From Suillus spraguei (taxonomy: Eukaryota > Basidiomycota > Agaricomycetes > Boletales > Suillaceae), in contig JABCPU010000023.1 in assembly GCA_016800925.1 (NCBI GenBank), positions 62,001-126,000 of the forward strand: a DNA stretch of 64,000 nt, in the 5' to 3' direction. The position numbers and the translations under genes are program-made. The notes under the pieces are model-generated. The model was not told the DNA's origin. It did no database searches and saw nothing but the letters and a program-made list of their open reading frames with translations. Position 1 is the stretch's first letter. Every line of letters starts with the position of its first letter. Below are positions 22,316 through 35,450 of this stretch, piece after piece.

Positions 22316-24348
22316 ATGAGTATCCTCCGTAACGCCTCCTCTTCCTCCATCTCCTACGCATTTGCTCGTATATTCAACTACCCAGCTCGTAAGATGTCCA
22401 CAGAGTGTAATTTCGTACAGGTGCGCGCCGTTTTGGTTGTTCAGGTCGTTTGGAATTGACTCAACTTGAAATTAAAGGCTCCGCACAAGTGAGTTATGAT
22501 CATGTACAAGTTGTCCGAGACTGAGTGATTGCGTCTGTCATTTACAGACTTTTGGTGTACGTTTCCTCTTATCCGCGTGGTGTTTTATCTCATTTGAGTT
22601 TTGCTTTCTTAGCATCCCAGGACCGATTGAGGTCACAGATGAAGTGTGTTGACTCCCTGGACTACAAGTCCTTTCGTGACGCCGATGTTTATAGGTTCTC
22701 TTTGCTAATGCACATCCCTCGATGTCGCATATGTCGGCCGACTTTGCACCAGTCTTTGGTGATTGCATTCGTATGACTAGGCAAGTACACAAGTGACCGT
22801 GCACCCGAACAATAACAATAAACTCACGCAAACTGTCAGACAACTTCTTTACTCGAAGGACGCCCAGCCGTTCCTGATTGCCGGGTCAGGCACGCTAGGA
22901 TGGGATCAGGTATGTGGCCTCGTGCTGATTCCAGGGGTACGAACGTGTTCATGGCGTTAGTAGGTCTCTGCAAATCTCGTAGAGCCAGGCGAGAACGTGC
23001 TTGTTTTGCATAGTGGTTATTTTGCCGATAGTTTCGCAGACTGGTAGGGACAGCATGGTATATGCGTTGTAGTGGTTGCTCATTATTCGTGGTTTTCCAG
23101 TTTGCAGACCTATGGTGCCAATGTAGACCAGATCAAGGCTGAGATCGGTGGGGCTGTTAAAGAGGCTGATATTGAGAACGCACTTCAAACGAAGAAGTAC
23201 AAGATTGTCACAGTAACCCACGTCGACACCTCGACAGGTCAGTGATACTCTTTCGGGTGCCTGAGAGGTTCCTGACGCCGGGCTGATCTATCTTGGTTAG
23301 CCGTTTTGTCCGACATCAAAGCTATTGCAAACGTCGTGAAGAGAGTTTCTCCGGACACACTTGTAATTCCCCCGAGGACTCCTCGATTCACATGTACTCA
23401 TTATGGATGGATACTAGGTTGTGATTGATGCTGTCTGCTCTGTGGCGAGCGAAGAAATACAAATGGATGCCTGGGGCATTGATGTCGTATTGACGGCCAG
23501 CCAGAAAGGTCTGGGCACGCCACCAGGTCTCAGCATCCTCGTTGCTTCTCAGAAAGCAATCAAGGTTTGTCTTTTTCCGATACAACAGCGTGCAGCTACT
23601 GATGCAAGCACCTCAAGGTGTTCGAAAACCGCTCAACGCCGGTCACAACCTACTACGGCAGCTGGAAGAAGTACGGACAATTCATATTTCTATCCTAGAA
23701 TAAATTTCAACTCCCAAATAGATGGCTACCCGTAATGAAAGCCTACGAGAACAACTCCGCCGCCTACTTTGCTACACCGCCTGTCAACCTCATCTATGCG
23801 TTCCACGCGTCCCTCACGCAGATCATGCAGGGCTCTGTCTCACTCGAGCAGCGATTCAAGCTCCACCAGGAGGTCAGCAGGCGTATCAAGAAGGCAGCAG
23901 AGGAAGTCGGATTCAAGGGCGTACCTCTCAGTGAGGACGTCCAGGCAAATGGCATGTCTGCAGTGCGTACAATATTTGATTGATTTGCGACCTAGAGCAA
24001 CTGACATTGAAACCGCATACAGCTTTACTACCCCGACGGTTTCACAGCGACCGACATCGTTCCTCGTCTGTTGAAGAAAGACGTCGTTGTCGCCGGCGGA
24101 TTGCATGCCAGCATCAAAGGTCAGTAAAGTTTCCTACAAAGAGTCTTCGTTACTGAAAATCATTCTACCTCAAAAGACAAATACTTCCGTATAGGGTACG
24201 TTGTTTTCTGCCTTGTGAAATACTGTGACTGACATTCTCTCTTAGGCACATGGGTGTTTCTGTCGTTGACCCTAATCGGGGGGACATCGACAAGATTATC
24301 AGCGCCGTGAAGGAGTCACTCGCAGAAGCCAAGGCTAGCAAACAGTAG
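22316..24348 (+). CDS. AGX1: Alanine-glyoxylate aminotransferase / serine-pyruvate aminotransferase-like, class V
   Basis: This is a PLP-dependent class V aminotransferase converting glyoxylate plus alanine to glycine plus pyruvate. Family blocks read in order: IPGPIEVTDEV, ANAHPSMSHMSADFAPVF, LLYSKDAQPFLIAGSGTLGWD and KYKIVTVTHVDTSTA. These are followed by VVIDAVCSVASEEIQMDAWGID and VVLTASQKGLGTPPG, in which the Lys of SQK is the PLP-binding lysine. The end reads GHMGVSVVDPNRGDIDKII and SLAEAKASKQ. The first exon encodes MSILRNASSSSISYAFARIF, rich in Arg and Ser with no acids, followed by a second in-frame Met (MSTE) at 22394. This suggests a mitochondrial form from the first ATG and a shorter cytosolic form from the second. 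The C-terminal SKQ is not a canonical peroxisomal signal. About ten introns of 50-60 nt are needed; the frame is intact. Confidence 0.93.
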
Positions 24349-24495
24349 GAATTGAAGCGAGATGATTTCATGTGGCATGTACGATACAAGGAATAAATAG
24401 AGTACAGCTCAATCTTATACATCATTCACGACCAGCGTGTTCTAAGGTGACTTGATACCCAAAAATAGATTCATAATGAGGCAAATACTGGGGCC

Positions 24496-27400
24496 TCATG
24501 CAGCGGCCGTAGCCTCACGATACTGTCCTTCTCCGCCCATGCCGTCGTACCATTCTTTCCCGGATGTCGTTGGAGCAATGTATCCCGCCCTGATGACAAA
24601 GTCACCAAAGTGCTCGCCATCGATTCGCTCGAGCGCATATCGCTTGATCATAGGTTTAAGGATGGCGAGGATCTCGGGTTCCGATACTGTTTCCCGGTAA
24701 ATCTTGTTCAGGCGCTGGCCGTAGTATCCACCACCAAGAAGCATGGAATAAGAGCCAGGTGCTTTGCCTACGAACGCGACCTCTGTGGAGATGTTAAGCG
24801 AAGATTTAGAGAGGAAGCGACTGTCTTACCTGCGAGATATGGTCGTGCGCAGCCGTTAGGGCAACCAGTCATTCGCATGACAATGGAGTCGTTGCGAAGC
24901 CCATTTTCCTCACAAATTTTCTCCACTTTGTCAATGAGTACCGGTAGATACTAAAGGACATCGATGAGATCCAAATTTTATTGTGAGTTGTACAAAGTCA
25001 CTACTCACACGCTCAGATTCAGCCATTGCGAGACCTGAACATATTCTCATGTCAGAAGCGATAATCGTTAGTTTGAAACTACTTACCGCACGTCGGGAAG
25101 GCCACACAAGCCGATGACGACAGTCGCAAACCAGTGTGATTCAAGTTGTCCAACTTGTACTTGGCAAGTATTCTCTTGATCTCGGGTACATCTTCCGTAG
25201 AGATTTCGGAGACCATGATATGCTGGTTCGCGGTCAGGCGGAACGTGCCCTCGTGTATCTTGGCAATCTCGCGAAGGCCAGTCTTAAAATCGCGTTCGGG
25301 TTCGTCTTGAATGCGCCCGTTCTCGATGAAGAGGGTCACATGATGCCTGCCATCGTCCCCCGTTGACCAGCCAAAGTCGTCGATGTTGCGGTCAAATGTG
25401 TATGGTCGTGCTGGGGCCAATTGATAACCGAGTCGGCTCTCAACATCGGCTTTAAATGCGTCCAGTCCCATCCGGTCAATGGTGTATTTCAATCGAGCGT
25501 TTTTGCGACTGAAGACTGATCAAAACGCCGAAGTATGGAACACTCAGAAGACTTACTCTGCACGATTCCCATTGTCTCGCTGTGTAAGCATGACCTTCTC
25601 TGCCACGATAGGACCTTGTTCGACAGTGCAGAAACCGATGACGTCAGCAGTTCGAGGGTATGTTTTCTTATTGCCGTGGGTTACTCCCATGCCACCACCG
25701 ACAGTAACATTGAAGCCAGCCAATTCTCCTTGCTCGTCGACAATGGCGATGAAGCCTAAGTCGTTTGCAAAGACATCGACGTCATTAGAAGGTGGTACTG
25801 CAATCGCGATTTTGAACTGTCGTAAAATCAGAATCGGTTTGGAACGAGTGCGGCACCAACAATACCTTTCGAGGAAGATAGAACTCGCCGTAGAGCGGCT
25901 CAAAGTCCTTGACTGCCTCGCCGGCAACCATCTTCTTGTCCAACCAAATCTCGTGGTATGCTGTTGTTCTAGGCAATAAATGAGAGCTGACAAGTTTCGC
26001 GAAGTGGTAGACCTGCGCATGAAGTCGGGACAAAGAAGGAATAGCGGAACAGATAACATTCCTAAGGCGGACGGTCAGCAGGAAACATCACCTCAAGACG
26101 CAGAACTCGCCGATTGACGTCGCCACACGCAGCCAAAGTGTCCAGCAAGACCTTATTGATTGCCTGAATGGAAGGCTTCAAGTGTTGCTTGATGACACCG
26201 TGGAACTGGAATGTCGCTCTTGTGGTGATCTTAAACGTCCCATTGCCATGTTCATCAGCGATCTGGTCCATCTGTAGCCACTGCTTAGGCGTGCACACAC
26301 CACCGGGCGTGCGAACGCGAATCATGAAGCTGTAGGCAGGTTCGACCCCTTGAGCTTGACGCTCGTCACGGATGTCGCGGTCATCTTGCTGATAGATACC
26401 GTGGAACTTCGTGAGCTGGGTGTCGCTTGGATCAAGGCTACCCGTACTAGTATCCTCGAGACCCTCAGCAATCGTGCCACGGAGGTAACCCGAGGCCGCC
26501 TTGATATGCTCATTAGTGATTGGGTCGGGTTCTGCTTCTTTCACTTCAACGCTGTCAACACCGAACGTTTTCCACACGAGGGGCTCCCACACTTTGTACC
26601 CGGTGTCTGGTCCATCTGCATCCTGGTCATCACCGAGCCCAATATCCGCAAAGCGCTCTCCCCCCAGCTGCTCCAAACGAGTATCGAGGTCCTTGCCTGG
26701 CTTGTTGTAGTAGTGAGCATCTTCTGGGCGTGGCCAATAATGGCTATCACCAAGAGCAAAGACTGAGTATCGAAGCTTCGAGAAAGGCTTCTCCCCACGA
26801 ACAACGGCAGCGTTGAGCGCCTTGAACAAAGTCCGTCCGTTTTGTGGGGGCTCACCCTGGCCTGCCACAGATGTGACAAAGGCCACATGCTCCTCTTGAG
26901 AAAGGGTATCGATAGTCATAGAGTCGATGGTGCCAATGGACGTCGACAAGCCTCTGGCTTTACCGCGGTTGGCCAATCGCTTTGCAAACTTCTCTGCGGT
27001 GCCACCATCCGATGCATATAGCACTAACAACGGTGGCGCATCAAGTGAGACCACCAAGTCATCATATGCCTGTTGTGCCTTCTTCCTCCTTGCCTCCTTC
27101 ACATTCTCACCCAGGCTGCTCACCAGTTCTGTGGCAAGCTCGGGCTTGGAGCGTACGAGTTGCGACAGATGATTCTGCCTGTCGAGGAACTGCTGGAGGT
27201 CGTTCTTCACGGCGTCTGAGTCGAGTGCGAATGGCTCTTTGCCTTGTGCTTCCTTCACGGGGTCCCAACGGTAAAGCGGCCAGTACCCAGCGTCGACAGC
27301 AAGCTTGGTCTCCTTCAAAACCTCAAGTGCTGGTGCATCCTCATTCTTGTAAGGCAGGTATGCGAGCACGACACTGGGACCCTTATGCCTGTCTGCCTCC

Positions 27401-29094
27401 ATGACTGCTTGCAGTACTTGAGCATACGACGAATACACTGCGACACTCGCTACATAGACATCGCCGTGGTTCATTGCGTACAAACCAGCGTCTTGCTTAC
27501 GGCGGTGTGGATCAGCGGAGTTGCGGGATGTGTAGGGAAGGGTGTCGATAATGAGAATGTTGATGTTGAGACCAGATGCAATAGCGTGGTGCAGACCAGA
27601 GGCACCAAGATCGTAGGACCAGGCGTCTGAGCCAATGATCCATCTCGAGCGTGTGGGGAAGTATGCACGGAGTGCAAGAATGCGGTCGATGACAGGACTC
27701 GAGACGTTTGAAGACTCGAGAGCAGTGATGAGCTCGTTTCCCACTGAGCGACTCTTGGTATCGTCGTCCTTGACAAGGATCCACTGACTACAAAGTTTAT
27801 GAAGCTCGAGGCTGACTTCCTTAACCTCCAATAACTTCTGCACAGAGCGAATGAGTTCATTTCGTTGATCGAGTTGTCCTCGAACGCGGCCAAGTGCAAA
27901 CTCCGGGCTGGTAGCAATAGCGCCTTGTTTAAGCACCAGGGCAGGCGAATTGGAAACTTCGAGACGTTCGCTAAAGACATGAGATAAGATCTTCGTATAA
28001 GATGACTCGTGCTCGGGTACGTGTGGAGCTTCTGGCGAAAGAACTGAGGAAGCGGTTTTGCTTTCAAGTTGAATTGGAGTAGAAGAGGGAGCTGCTTGGA
28101 GAAGTTTCAAGATTGCGAGGGGAGTCACTTGGCCAGCGTCACTGAAATAAACGCTCTGGATACGGGGTTGTTGCTCTACTTCCCGCTGGTGAATTGCATT
28201 GACAAGTTCAAGGTACAAAGGTGTCCATTTCGTGTTCCAGCGGTGGAGCTGCTCGAGAACGATGACACGTGATGCAGATGGTGGAATGACGTCGAGTATG
28301 CGGGAGGGGAGTAGGGGAGTGAGCAAGCTGAGTGAGACAACTGATACTCCGTCAATATCCACAGAAGGGATGTCACCCAGCCCAAAAATGATAGTATGAG
28401 GTTCACTGTAACCATCCACAGAGAGCGGGGTGCATGCGCGACGAATACGACTGACCGTAGAAAGCGCTGCACGTTCGTAAAGCTTGAAAAGCTCTGAGCC
28501 AGGAGGTACTACGGTTGCTGAATGACCGTTGTGTCCGTTCACTCCATTGGTCGATGCAAGCTTCTCTGAGAGAAGAAAAGGTTGCACCTCACTCTCCGGT
28601 ATTTCCTCTACTAGATCATTTTTTGCATCATAAAAGGCATGGACGACCGCCTTCTTTTCCGTCCGTGCCAATCGAGATGCCAGGAGTGAGTTATCGTGTG
28701 CTTGTTGAGGGGTTCTAGAAACGAGGAAAAAAGGGATGGCGGAATGGAGCAGAAGGACTTCCGACAAGTCATTCTTCACAGCAAGATGCAAGACAAGTGG
28801 AAGTGAGGAAAGTTCAGTGGCATCCAGGACAAGCCTGATTACGGTCTGTGCTGTTGCTGAAGAGGTAAACGAGATAAGACGAGCAGCCGATCCGTTTCTG
28901 CGTAATGTCGACCCTGGATCGCCGCCTAGGGGTACTGACAGGATTGTCGGACGTCGACTGGAAGTCGCAGAGAGTGAACTATACTCTTTTGCGAACTGTG
29001 AGGTCGATGAAAGGGTATGCTGGGAATCTACGATGATATCCGAGGCTAGGTAGGCTATCCGGGCCACACTGGAGATACTAGTAGCGCTTGACAT
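24496..29094 (-). CDS. MET5: Sulfite reductase (NADPH) hemoprotein beta subunit
   Basis: This enzyme reduces sulfite to sulfide for cysteine and methionine synthesis. The fungal beta subunit is very large (yeast Met5 is about 1440 aa), and this one matches that layout. Residues 1-650 resemble the pyruvate-ferredoxin-oxidoreductase-like region ([45 protein letters not shown]). A flavodoxin-like domain follows ([27 protein letters not shown]). The nitrite/sulfite reductase ferredoxin-like and siroheme domains complete it ([34 protein letters not shown]). The four 4Fe-4S/siroheme cysteines are visible in ACVAFPTCG and [11 protein letters not shown]. Exon 1 runs from 29094 to about 26097; five or so small introns follow. 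An apparent GTG start at 29124 lies across a likely 5' UTR splice site, so the ATG at 29094 is preferred. Confidence 0.94.
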
Positions 29095-29115
29095 AATGAC
29101 TTTGGTGAACGTCGG

Positions 29116-29165
29116 CTGTAACACATTAGAATATAAATTGTCAGCAAGTAAGAATGATAACTTAC
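29116..29165 (-). other. Predicted 5' UTR intron of MET5
   Basis: Read on the minus strand there is a GTAAGT donor at 29165 and a TTACAG acceptor ending at 29116, giving a 50-nt intron about 20 nt upstream of the ATG. This matches the size of the coding introns. RNA data would confirm it. Confidence 0.55.
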
Positions 29166-29527
29166 CTTGACTGCAAACAAAGTGAAGGGAAAAAACACTG
29201 AAGATGAGTCAAGACCATAGCGCTGGATTCGATTCAAATGGGTGACAGCAGAAGCACATCATCCACATGCCATTTGTTTGTCCACTTGTCGAATTCCGAA
29301 TTCAAGTTTGTACCACATCACGATGCAACGCACCGTGACCTCGTTATAAATTTAAAGACTACCAAGTAGTAATAGTTTACGAGTGTCTGGTTAAATAAAA
29401 TAACAAAAAGAATAGGATCCGTGATATGCATATAAGCGGAATATTTCGCAATCTCACAACAGCGTGGAACACTCCCTCCCACCCATGGGGACCCGAGCAA
29501 CTTGAATGAGCAGCCATCTTTTCAAAT
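29166..29527. other. Promoter of MET5 and 3' region of lanosterol synthase
   Basis: Both neighbours are on the minus strand. The stretch is AT-rich around 29345-29420 and holds no coding sequence. Confidence 0.4.
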
Positions 29528-32268
29528 TCACATCTTGCCTTGTTCCTCCAGCTCAGTTAAGTAGTGATGCGCTCTTCCAAGCATCCATATGGGGAATGAA
29601 AATTTGAAGTTCGGGTATGATATAGCACAATTCTTGTTAAACACTCCTTCGATCGCCTCCTGCGGCCATGATCCATCCTGCACCCAGGTTAAGTTCTGAA
29701 GACCATCGTTATTTTGGGTTAAACTCACGGGTAATTGCCTATCCATGACCAACTTGACGGCCTTTCGGATAGGCTCGGGATCGGGATATTTCGCGTACAT
29801 GAGGGCCATGGCCGCCCAACAGGTTTGTACGACCTGTGAGTTTTCGTGTTGTATCCAGGCACCCCGTTCACAGGACTACGGAACAAGTTGGGAGCCCAGT
29901 TCCGAATGTAAATTTGGATGCACCCACCTTGTAGCTTTCGCCCCAACCACCATCTTCTCTTTGCCACGAGAGAAGGAACCTACAGGCTCGTTGTGCGTGA
30001 GAGCTATTTGAGTAGTTCTCTCCAACTAATGAAAGACTCTCAAGTGCAAACTGCGTTGCATATGTAAAGCAGATTCCCCAGGAGCCAACCCAGCCACCTT
30101 CGGCTTTTTGCACCTCGTGCAAGTATTTGATCGCACCTTTGATAGTTTTTCTGAAGTAAGGTCAGAGCGGCAAACGGAACAGTGCCTCCTCGCTCACTCA
30201 ATATCAGCAGATCGGTAGCCAGGATAATGTTTCCTGAAGATGGACAACGACGTAATCACAGAGGTTGTGCACTCTGGATAACAGAACTCGATCATGATGT
30301 CGCCTACAGAATGTCATTTGAATAGTGAACGTTATGAGAGCGAATGACTGACCGAAAACCTCTGCAGGGTTCAGCCATTCGAGCCACTTGGGACCCCTGA
30401 TCAACTCATAACTGGCAAAACCGCCATTCGGGTTCTGCATAGTTAGCATGATGTCCACAGCATCAAAAAGTCGTTGGTCTGAGATGATTTTTTCCGAGCC
30501 TCTGTCAGAATGTTCAGTTGGCAGTTCAAACAGATCACAGCGATACTAACTCGACTTGGTTTTGCAAATACAAGACTGCCTTCAGCCCCTCACCGGTGCA
30601 ATCGCTGACCGTGTACCCCTGCTCTTTGGTGCTAAATGGCCAAGCACCCTTCGTAGCGTGACGGTAAGATGTCTCGTAGTGCTTTGGGTTCTCCCTGATC
30701 TGGCAAACATCCAACCATCCTAGCGCCTTCGACAAACTCTCCTTATTCACCTCTTCCTTCGCGAGGCCGGTCTCAACGAGCGCCTGCGTGATGAAGCCAA
30801 TATCCCATAGCTGGCTCCCATTCGTCCCACACATCATCATGCCTTCTTGAGAAAGCCACATAAAGTCTGCACGTTTTATAGCGTGTTGTTTGTATGCTTC
30901 ACTGTCGGGGCCTTCGACATGAGCACGGCAGATAAGGTTCATCATTTTGGAGACGGGCCCAAGGGTCTGGTATTCGGTGTTCTCGTCCTCGAGAATGACG
31001 AGGTCGTATGCACGTGCGAGAGCTGCCCTGCGGAGGGGAGGAATAACGCAGCCCTCGTACATTGAAAGCACGGAGTTCATAACATCCAGGATAGTGGTAT
31101 GAGGGGAGTACAAGTCTGCTGCACACACGTTATTGCGTTGCGAAGGCCAGTGAATTCGGTAATAGTTAGTTGGGTATAGTTCCTAGAAGTCGAACTGTCA
31201 GCAGACAAAATGTAAGATTCAGCAAGGGAATTCTCGCCTCTCGGAGAGCTCGAATCAAGTCATTTTCTTGCATTTTAAATCGGATGCCATAGAGATAGCT
31301 CATCGGCACATACACAGTCCTAGTATGTATCCACCAGCGATGAGGATGAAAAGGTAGCCAGTCAGGAAAGAGCCTTCCAGAGAGTTGAGGCGTTAGCTCA
31401 GGCGCCATGATGAAAGCTTGGAAACGGACCAAAGCTCCGCAGGAACTGGGTTTACACCAGCCCAATCATACACATTCAAGATTGCGAGCCAGAACTTACC
31501 CCAAGCGGGAGCACCAGTGGCTCCTCCTACACTTAAAGAATTAGGCTACATACACCAACAATGATGAAGAATGAACGCACCAAGTTTGTGCAATGTCTCA
31601 CGAGCTCTTACAGCAGCTGGGTGGTCAGCCTGTACACCAAGAATCCGGAGAGCGACATAGTTCAGCGCTGTCCCAAAAACGGTCGAGTGTCCTTCGATGT
31701 GTCTGCATAGATTTATGAAACAGAACAAAGAGAAAATATCACGTTACAACTTACATTCCCCAACCTCCGTCTTCTGGGGAGACACGATTCAGAAGGTAGC
31801 GAATCATCTCCAGACGCTCCTCCTCCTTGAAGCTCATACCAGATACGTATGACCCAATGACAAGGCCGGGGAGAAGGAACATAGGGCCACCGTACTCGCC
31901 CGCCCAATGTCCATCATGAGACTGAAGGTGCTTGTAGAATGTATACCCATTGCGGGCAGCATCCAACGCATCCTTGGGTTTGGCAAGGTCGGGCAAGTTC
32001 TATTTGACTGCGGCCTGAGCGCCTTTGCGAGCCAAAATTTGAACAACACACTTACGAGTGGAATACCAATCCAGTACTTGTCTACGTCATTCTGAGGCCA
32101 CTTCTTGCACTCCTCGTCTGTTTGGAGGTAGTGCCATGTGTGCCTTCCGCCATCATTTACGAGCAACCTCCAACGACTGTAGTCAGTGAAGGGCTTATTT
32201 CCAGACTCTGGGACGTGGAGCTGGGGCCATAGCGTAGAAATTTGGGCTTCCGTTGGCATGTACATCAT
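29528..32268 (-). CDS. ERG7: Lanosterol synthase (2,3-oxidosqualene cyclase)
   Basis: It cyclises 2,3-oxidosqualene to lanosterol, the first sterol of the ergosterol pathway, on ER membranes or lipid droplets. The protein starts [20 protein letters not shown] and carries terpene-cyclase family blocks: [42 protein letters not shown] and [29 protein letters not shown]. The catalytic acid motif lies in [19 protein letters not shown], where Asp of DCT protonates the epoxide. QW repeats include [26 protein letters not shown] and [11 protein letters not shown]. The end is [28 protein letters not shown]. Spliced length is about 725-735 aa, normal for fungi. Around ten introns are needed. The first true ATG is at 32268; a frame open further upstream has no ATG. 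Directly downstream of ARP9 on the same strand. Confidence 0.95.
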
Positions 32269-32435
32269 GACCGGAGAATGAGACAAGTCGGTTCGGTTCG
32301 GTTAAGATTTGAAGCTTGAAGTCTTCTGTCAGTACGATACAACCAAATAACTACATAGTACCGCGGATATATTTATTACTCATGATGTAAACAACGCGTC
32401 CACAACAGAAATCAGATAAAACAGGACTCGTTTTA

Positions 32436-34177
32436 TCACAACGAAGCTAGAGACATTTCAAGAATAGCGTGGGGCCCCTTCTCATTATAATCAGTCTTCG
32501 ACACAAAGTTCTTCCCATGCGACTCATTGAACGCAATCTAAGGAAAAGACTTATCAACAGAAAAACCTTGAATGTGACAGAACGACACTCATACCTTCGC
32601 AACAATGCTAGTGCCAAGGAAAGCAGCGAAGCCATCTCCTTTTTCTCGGTATTCAGCAAAGTATTCAGGCACAGTCAACACCCGGATCGACCGCGGCTGC
32701 ACTTCAGTTGCTTGGTCTGGGGTACTGAGGATGAAAGGCGCTAACCGCGACTGCAGTGCAGCTCCGATGCCTTTGCATGATTAATTCTAATTTCACCAGT
32801 GGGTAGTACACAGTCACGTACCTTTGACATGATTTGTAAGGTCGCCATTAACAAACAAGCCTTGCCAAATGTATTGCCTCTGGGCGACATCCGTTTGGCG
32901 AACGGAAAATGCAACAGCCTCCTGCAAGGGCAATATTCTCCCTTCATAAGGATCCGCACGCTCGACAGGCAGCCCGTTCAGTAGCGTGGGATCAAAGAGC
33001 GGCTCGCAAAACCGATGCCGCTCTTTACCGAGGGTGATAGAGTGTTCGCGGAACTCGACAGTGACAAGATCAAGGGCTTCGATCTCCCTCGCGCGAGCTT
33101 GCTCCGCAGCAGAAGCTTTCGCAGTCAGCTTTTTTTTCATCCCGGTCTCAATGACAGCCTTTTCCTTGCCAGCAACAAGGACTGCTGCTATATCCGTGAC
33201 TCCTTCATCTTCTGGTATCTCTACCGTTTGTCCGTCTGATGGAACGCGAACAAGGCCTTCCATCCAAACGTGCTTAACCAGATCTTCTAAGAATCTTCGA
33301 GTAACCTCCGGGTCACTCGGTTTGTCCGGAGGTGATGCCGCTGCCATGACTGACTGGTTGGAGCGAAGGAGGTTGGCGAGGTACACTTGACAGTCTCTGA
33401 TACCTAGAGGTGTAGACGAACGAGCATTTTGCATGATGAATCCATCATAAATTGGGGTAATGTCGGTTATTTCGTGCCCAATATCAACCACGACTCCGCT
33501 GAGCTGTCCAGTGGCATAGAGCTGGGCCATAGGGCGGTCAAGGAGACCGAAGCCTGCGACATTGAAACGCTCGAAGAAGATCTGACATATGCGTTCTGAC
33601 GAGTCTCTGAATAGGCCTGCTGGCATGGACAGCATAACAGGAGACTCGTTCTGAGTTCGCTTGAGTTGAAGTGTATGGAACAGAACATATTTCCTTGATT
33701 ACACCATGTGAGGTGAGGACACAACAATAGAGTTACAGGCGTACCAGAGTGCCTCCGCTTGAGTCCAATCACGAATATCACCATCTGCAAATGGCCATGA
33801 GACAACAATATCTTGACCAGCTTCAAGAGCTTCGTCTAGTTGTGAGCCGACGAGGTAGTCGTGAACCTTCGCCGACGGACTAGGCTGAAAAGGCAAAGAC
33901 GATGCACGACTGCTGGATGCAGAGGGGCGCAGAGTATCGCTGCCCTCGCCTGGCTTCAGTGAGGATGCGCCATTTGCACTATCACCTAGACTGCGTCGCA
34001 GACCAACACGAGCTTGTATTTCCTATGGGATGCATCGTATATAGCATCTTAGACACGAAAATGAATGATACGAACAACAGACGGTGTCTTGAGCAGGTCT
34101 TGCAATCCAACGCCTGCTCTGATAAGTGTTCTGCCGGACTCGATGATAACGACTGACGAATCTCGGAAACTGACCAT
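32436..34177 (-). CDS. Actin-related protein, Arp9-like chromatin-remodeller subunit
   Basis: The product begins MVSFRDSSVVIIESGRTLIR and AGVGLQDLLKTPSV, an actin-fold phosphate-1-like start. It continues with VHDYLVGSQLDEALEAGQDIVVSWPFADGDIRDWTQAEALW and SPVMLSMPAGLFRDSSERICQIFFERFNVAGFGLLDRPMAQLYATG. The phosphate-2 region is GVVVDIGHEITDITPIYDGFI. A charged insertion (KKKLTAKASAAEQARAREIEALD) separates the halves. The end is IAFNESHGKNFVSKTDYNEKGPHAILEMSLASL. The divergent nucleotide pocket and insertion pattern fit Arp9 of SWI/SNF and RSC complexes rather than actin or Arp4. Nuclear role in chromatin remodelling is inferred from family. Four or five introns are present. The subfamily call is less certain than the actin-fold call. 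Confidence 0.8.
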
Positions 34178-34938
34178 CGTGGAACAGTACTATTATGGAA
34201 AGCAGGACAGCCGTGCTTGTTTTAGCGTGTCACAAAGCCCTATTAGGCAATAGGACTTTCAACACACTATACTAGTAAGATTTGAGTGTTAGGGGTGAGA
34301 CTCTTCTCAACTCCCATGGTGGTGATGACAATGCCACATATCTCATCATTAGCGACATTGGCCCACTGGCCAAGGGTATGACTTTATTAATAATTACACA
34401 TTCATCCAGCGCTTTTAAACTCCTGTGTCGGTTTTACCGCAAACCCGTTCACTGATGAGTCACCAACAATTAAGCAGGAGTTTGCTCGGGAGGTTCGAGT
34501 GGAGGGCGCACATTGGCGCAAAAAGGTTCCGCGGGATCAAATGCTTCGTTCTTATAATATGTATGTAGTATAGATAGATAGATAGATAATAGAAATACAT
34601 GTCTGTCACTCGCACTACAAGAAAACTGTAGGAATGTCGAAACATCTGAGTGGTACATAGCAGCGAGATTTATCCATCTCACGGTGCACGGAGTCCCAAT
34701 ATTAATGTTGCACTTACTCATTATGGGTAATGTGACAGTAACGCTGGCTGTGTTTTCTATTCTAGTGCCAAAAAATCGACCCCTTGAATTGGGGTGGTTC
34801 TGTCGGAGTTAAACCCGTTTTGGTCAGAACTATATAGTTCAGCCACGATTCTGAAAAGTTAGATTTTATCATACATACCCAAAAGCCGCTCGTCGTCGTC
34901 AAGCTCCTCAAGACTCCCCGGCACACATAAATTTACCA
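34178..34938. other. Divergent promoter region between the Arp9-like gene and RPL30
   Basis: The flanking genes point away from each other, so both promoters lie here. It contains a short TAGA microsatellite (about 34571-34589) and the sequence ACTATATAGTTC about 110 bases before the RPL30 ATG, a possible TATA-like element. No coding sequence was found. Confidence 0.45.
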
Positions 34939-35450
34939 ATGGCTCCCTCTAAGAAGTCCAAGGCAACTAAGTCGTCCGAGTCTATCTCGTCTCGTCTTGC
35001 GCTTGTCGTCAAGTCGGGGAAGTACACCCTTGGTTACAAGTCTGCCCTCAAGCAGATGCGCAGCGGCAAAGGTAAGCACTCTTTCGCACTCACGGGGACT
35101 GGAGCGTGAGGCTGAGAAGGTCCCTTATGCTGACAATGAATTTGCTTTGTTCTTGCCCTCTTTGCATTCGCAATGATTTAGCTAAGCTTGTTCTGATTGC
35201 CGGTAACTGCCCACCACTGCGCAAGTCTGAACTTGAGTACTATGCCATGTTATCGAAGACGACTGTGCACCACTTCTCTGGCACGAACGTCGCACTTGGC
35301 ACCGCCGCCGGAAAGCTTTTCCGTGTCGGGTGAGTAGTCCCGTATATCACGATCCTTTGCTCAAGCTAAACGGATTATCTCAGGGTTATGACTGTCACCG
35401 ATCCTGGAGATTCTGATCTCCTCACCTTTGCAGAGGGAAGCGCTGCATAG
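34939..35450 (+). CDS. RPL30: 60S ribosomal protein L30 (eL30)
   Basis: Three exons (34939-35071, 35182-35329, 35384-35450) join to 115 aa. The protein reads [80 protein letters not shown] and ends [16 protein letters not shown]. This is the complete L7Ae-type RNA-binding fold of eL30, a large-subunit protein at the subunit interface. Splice phases fit exactly (GGC AAA G | CT and GTC GG | G). The first intron (110 nt) is longer than most here, as is common in ribosomal protein genes, where it can host regulation. Confidence 0.97.

Noticed and set aside
29055..29237. Upstream open frame as a longer N-terminus for sulfite reductase
   Set aside because: It is out of phase with the enzyme and runs through a likely 5' UTR intron; the ATG at 29094 fits better.
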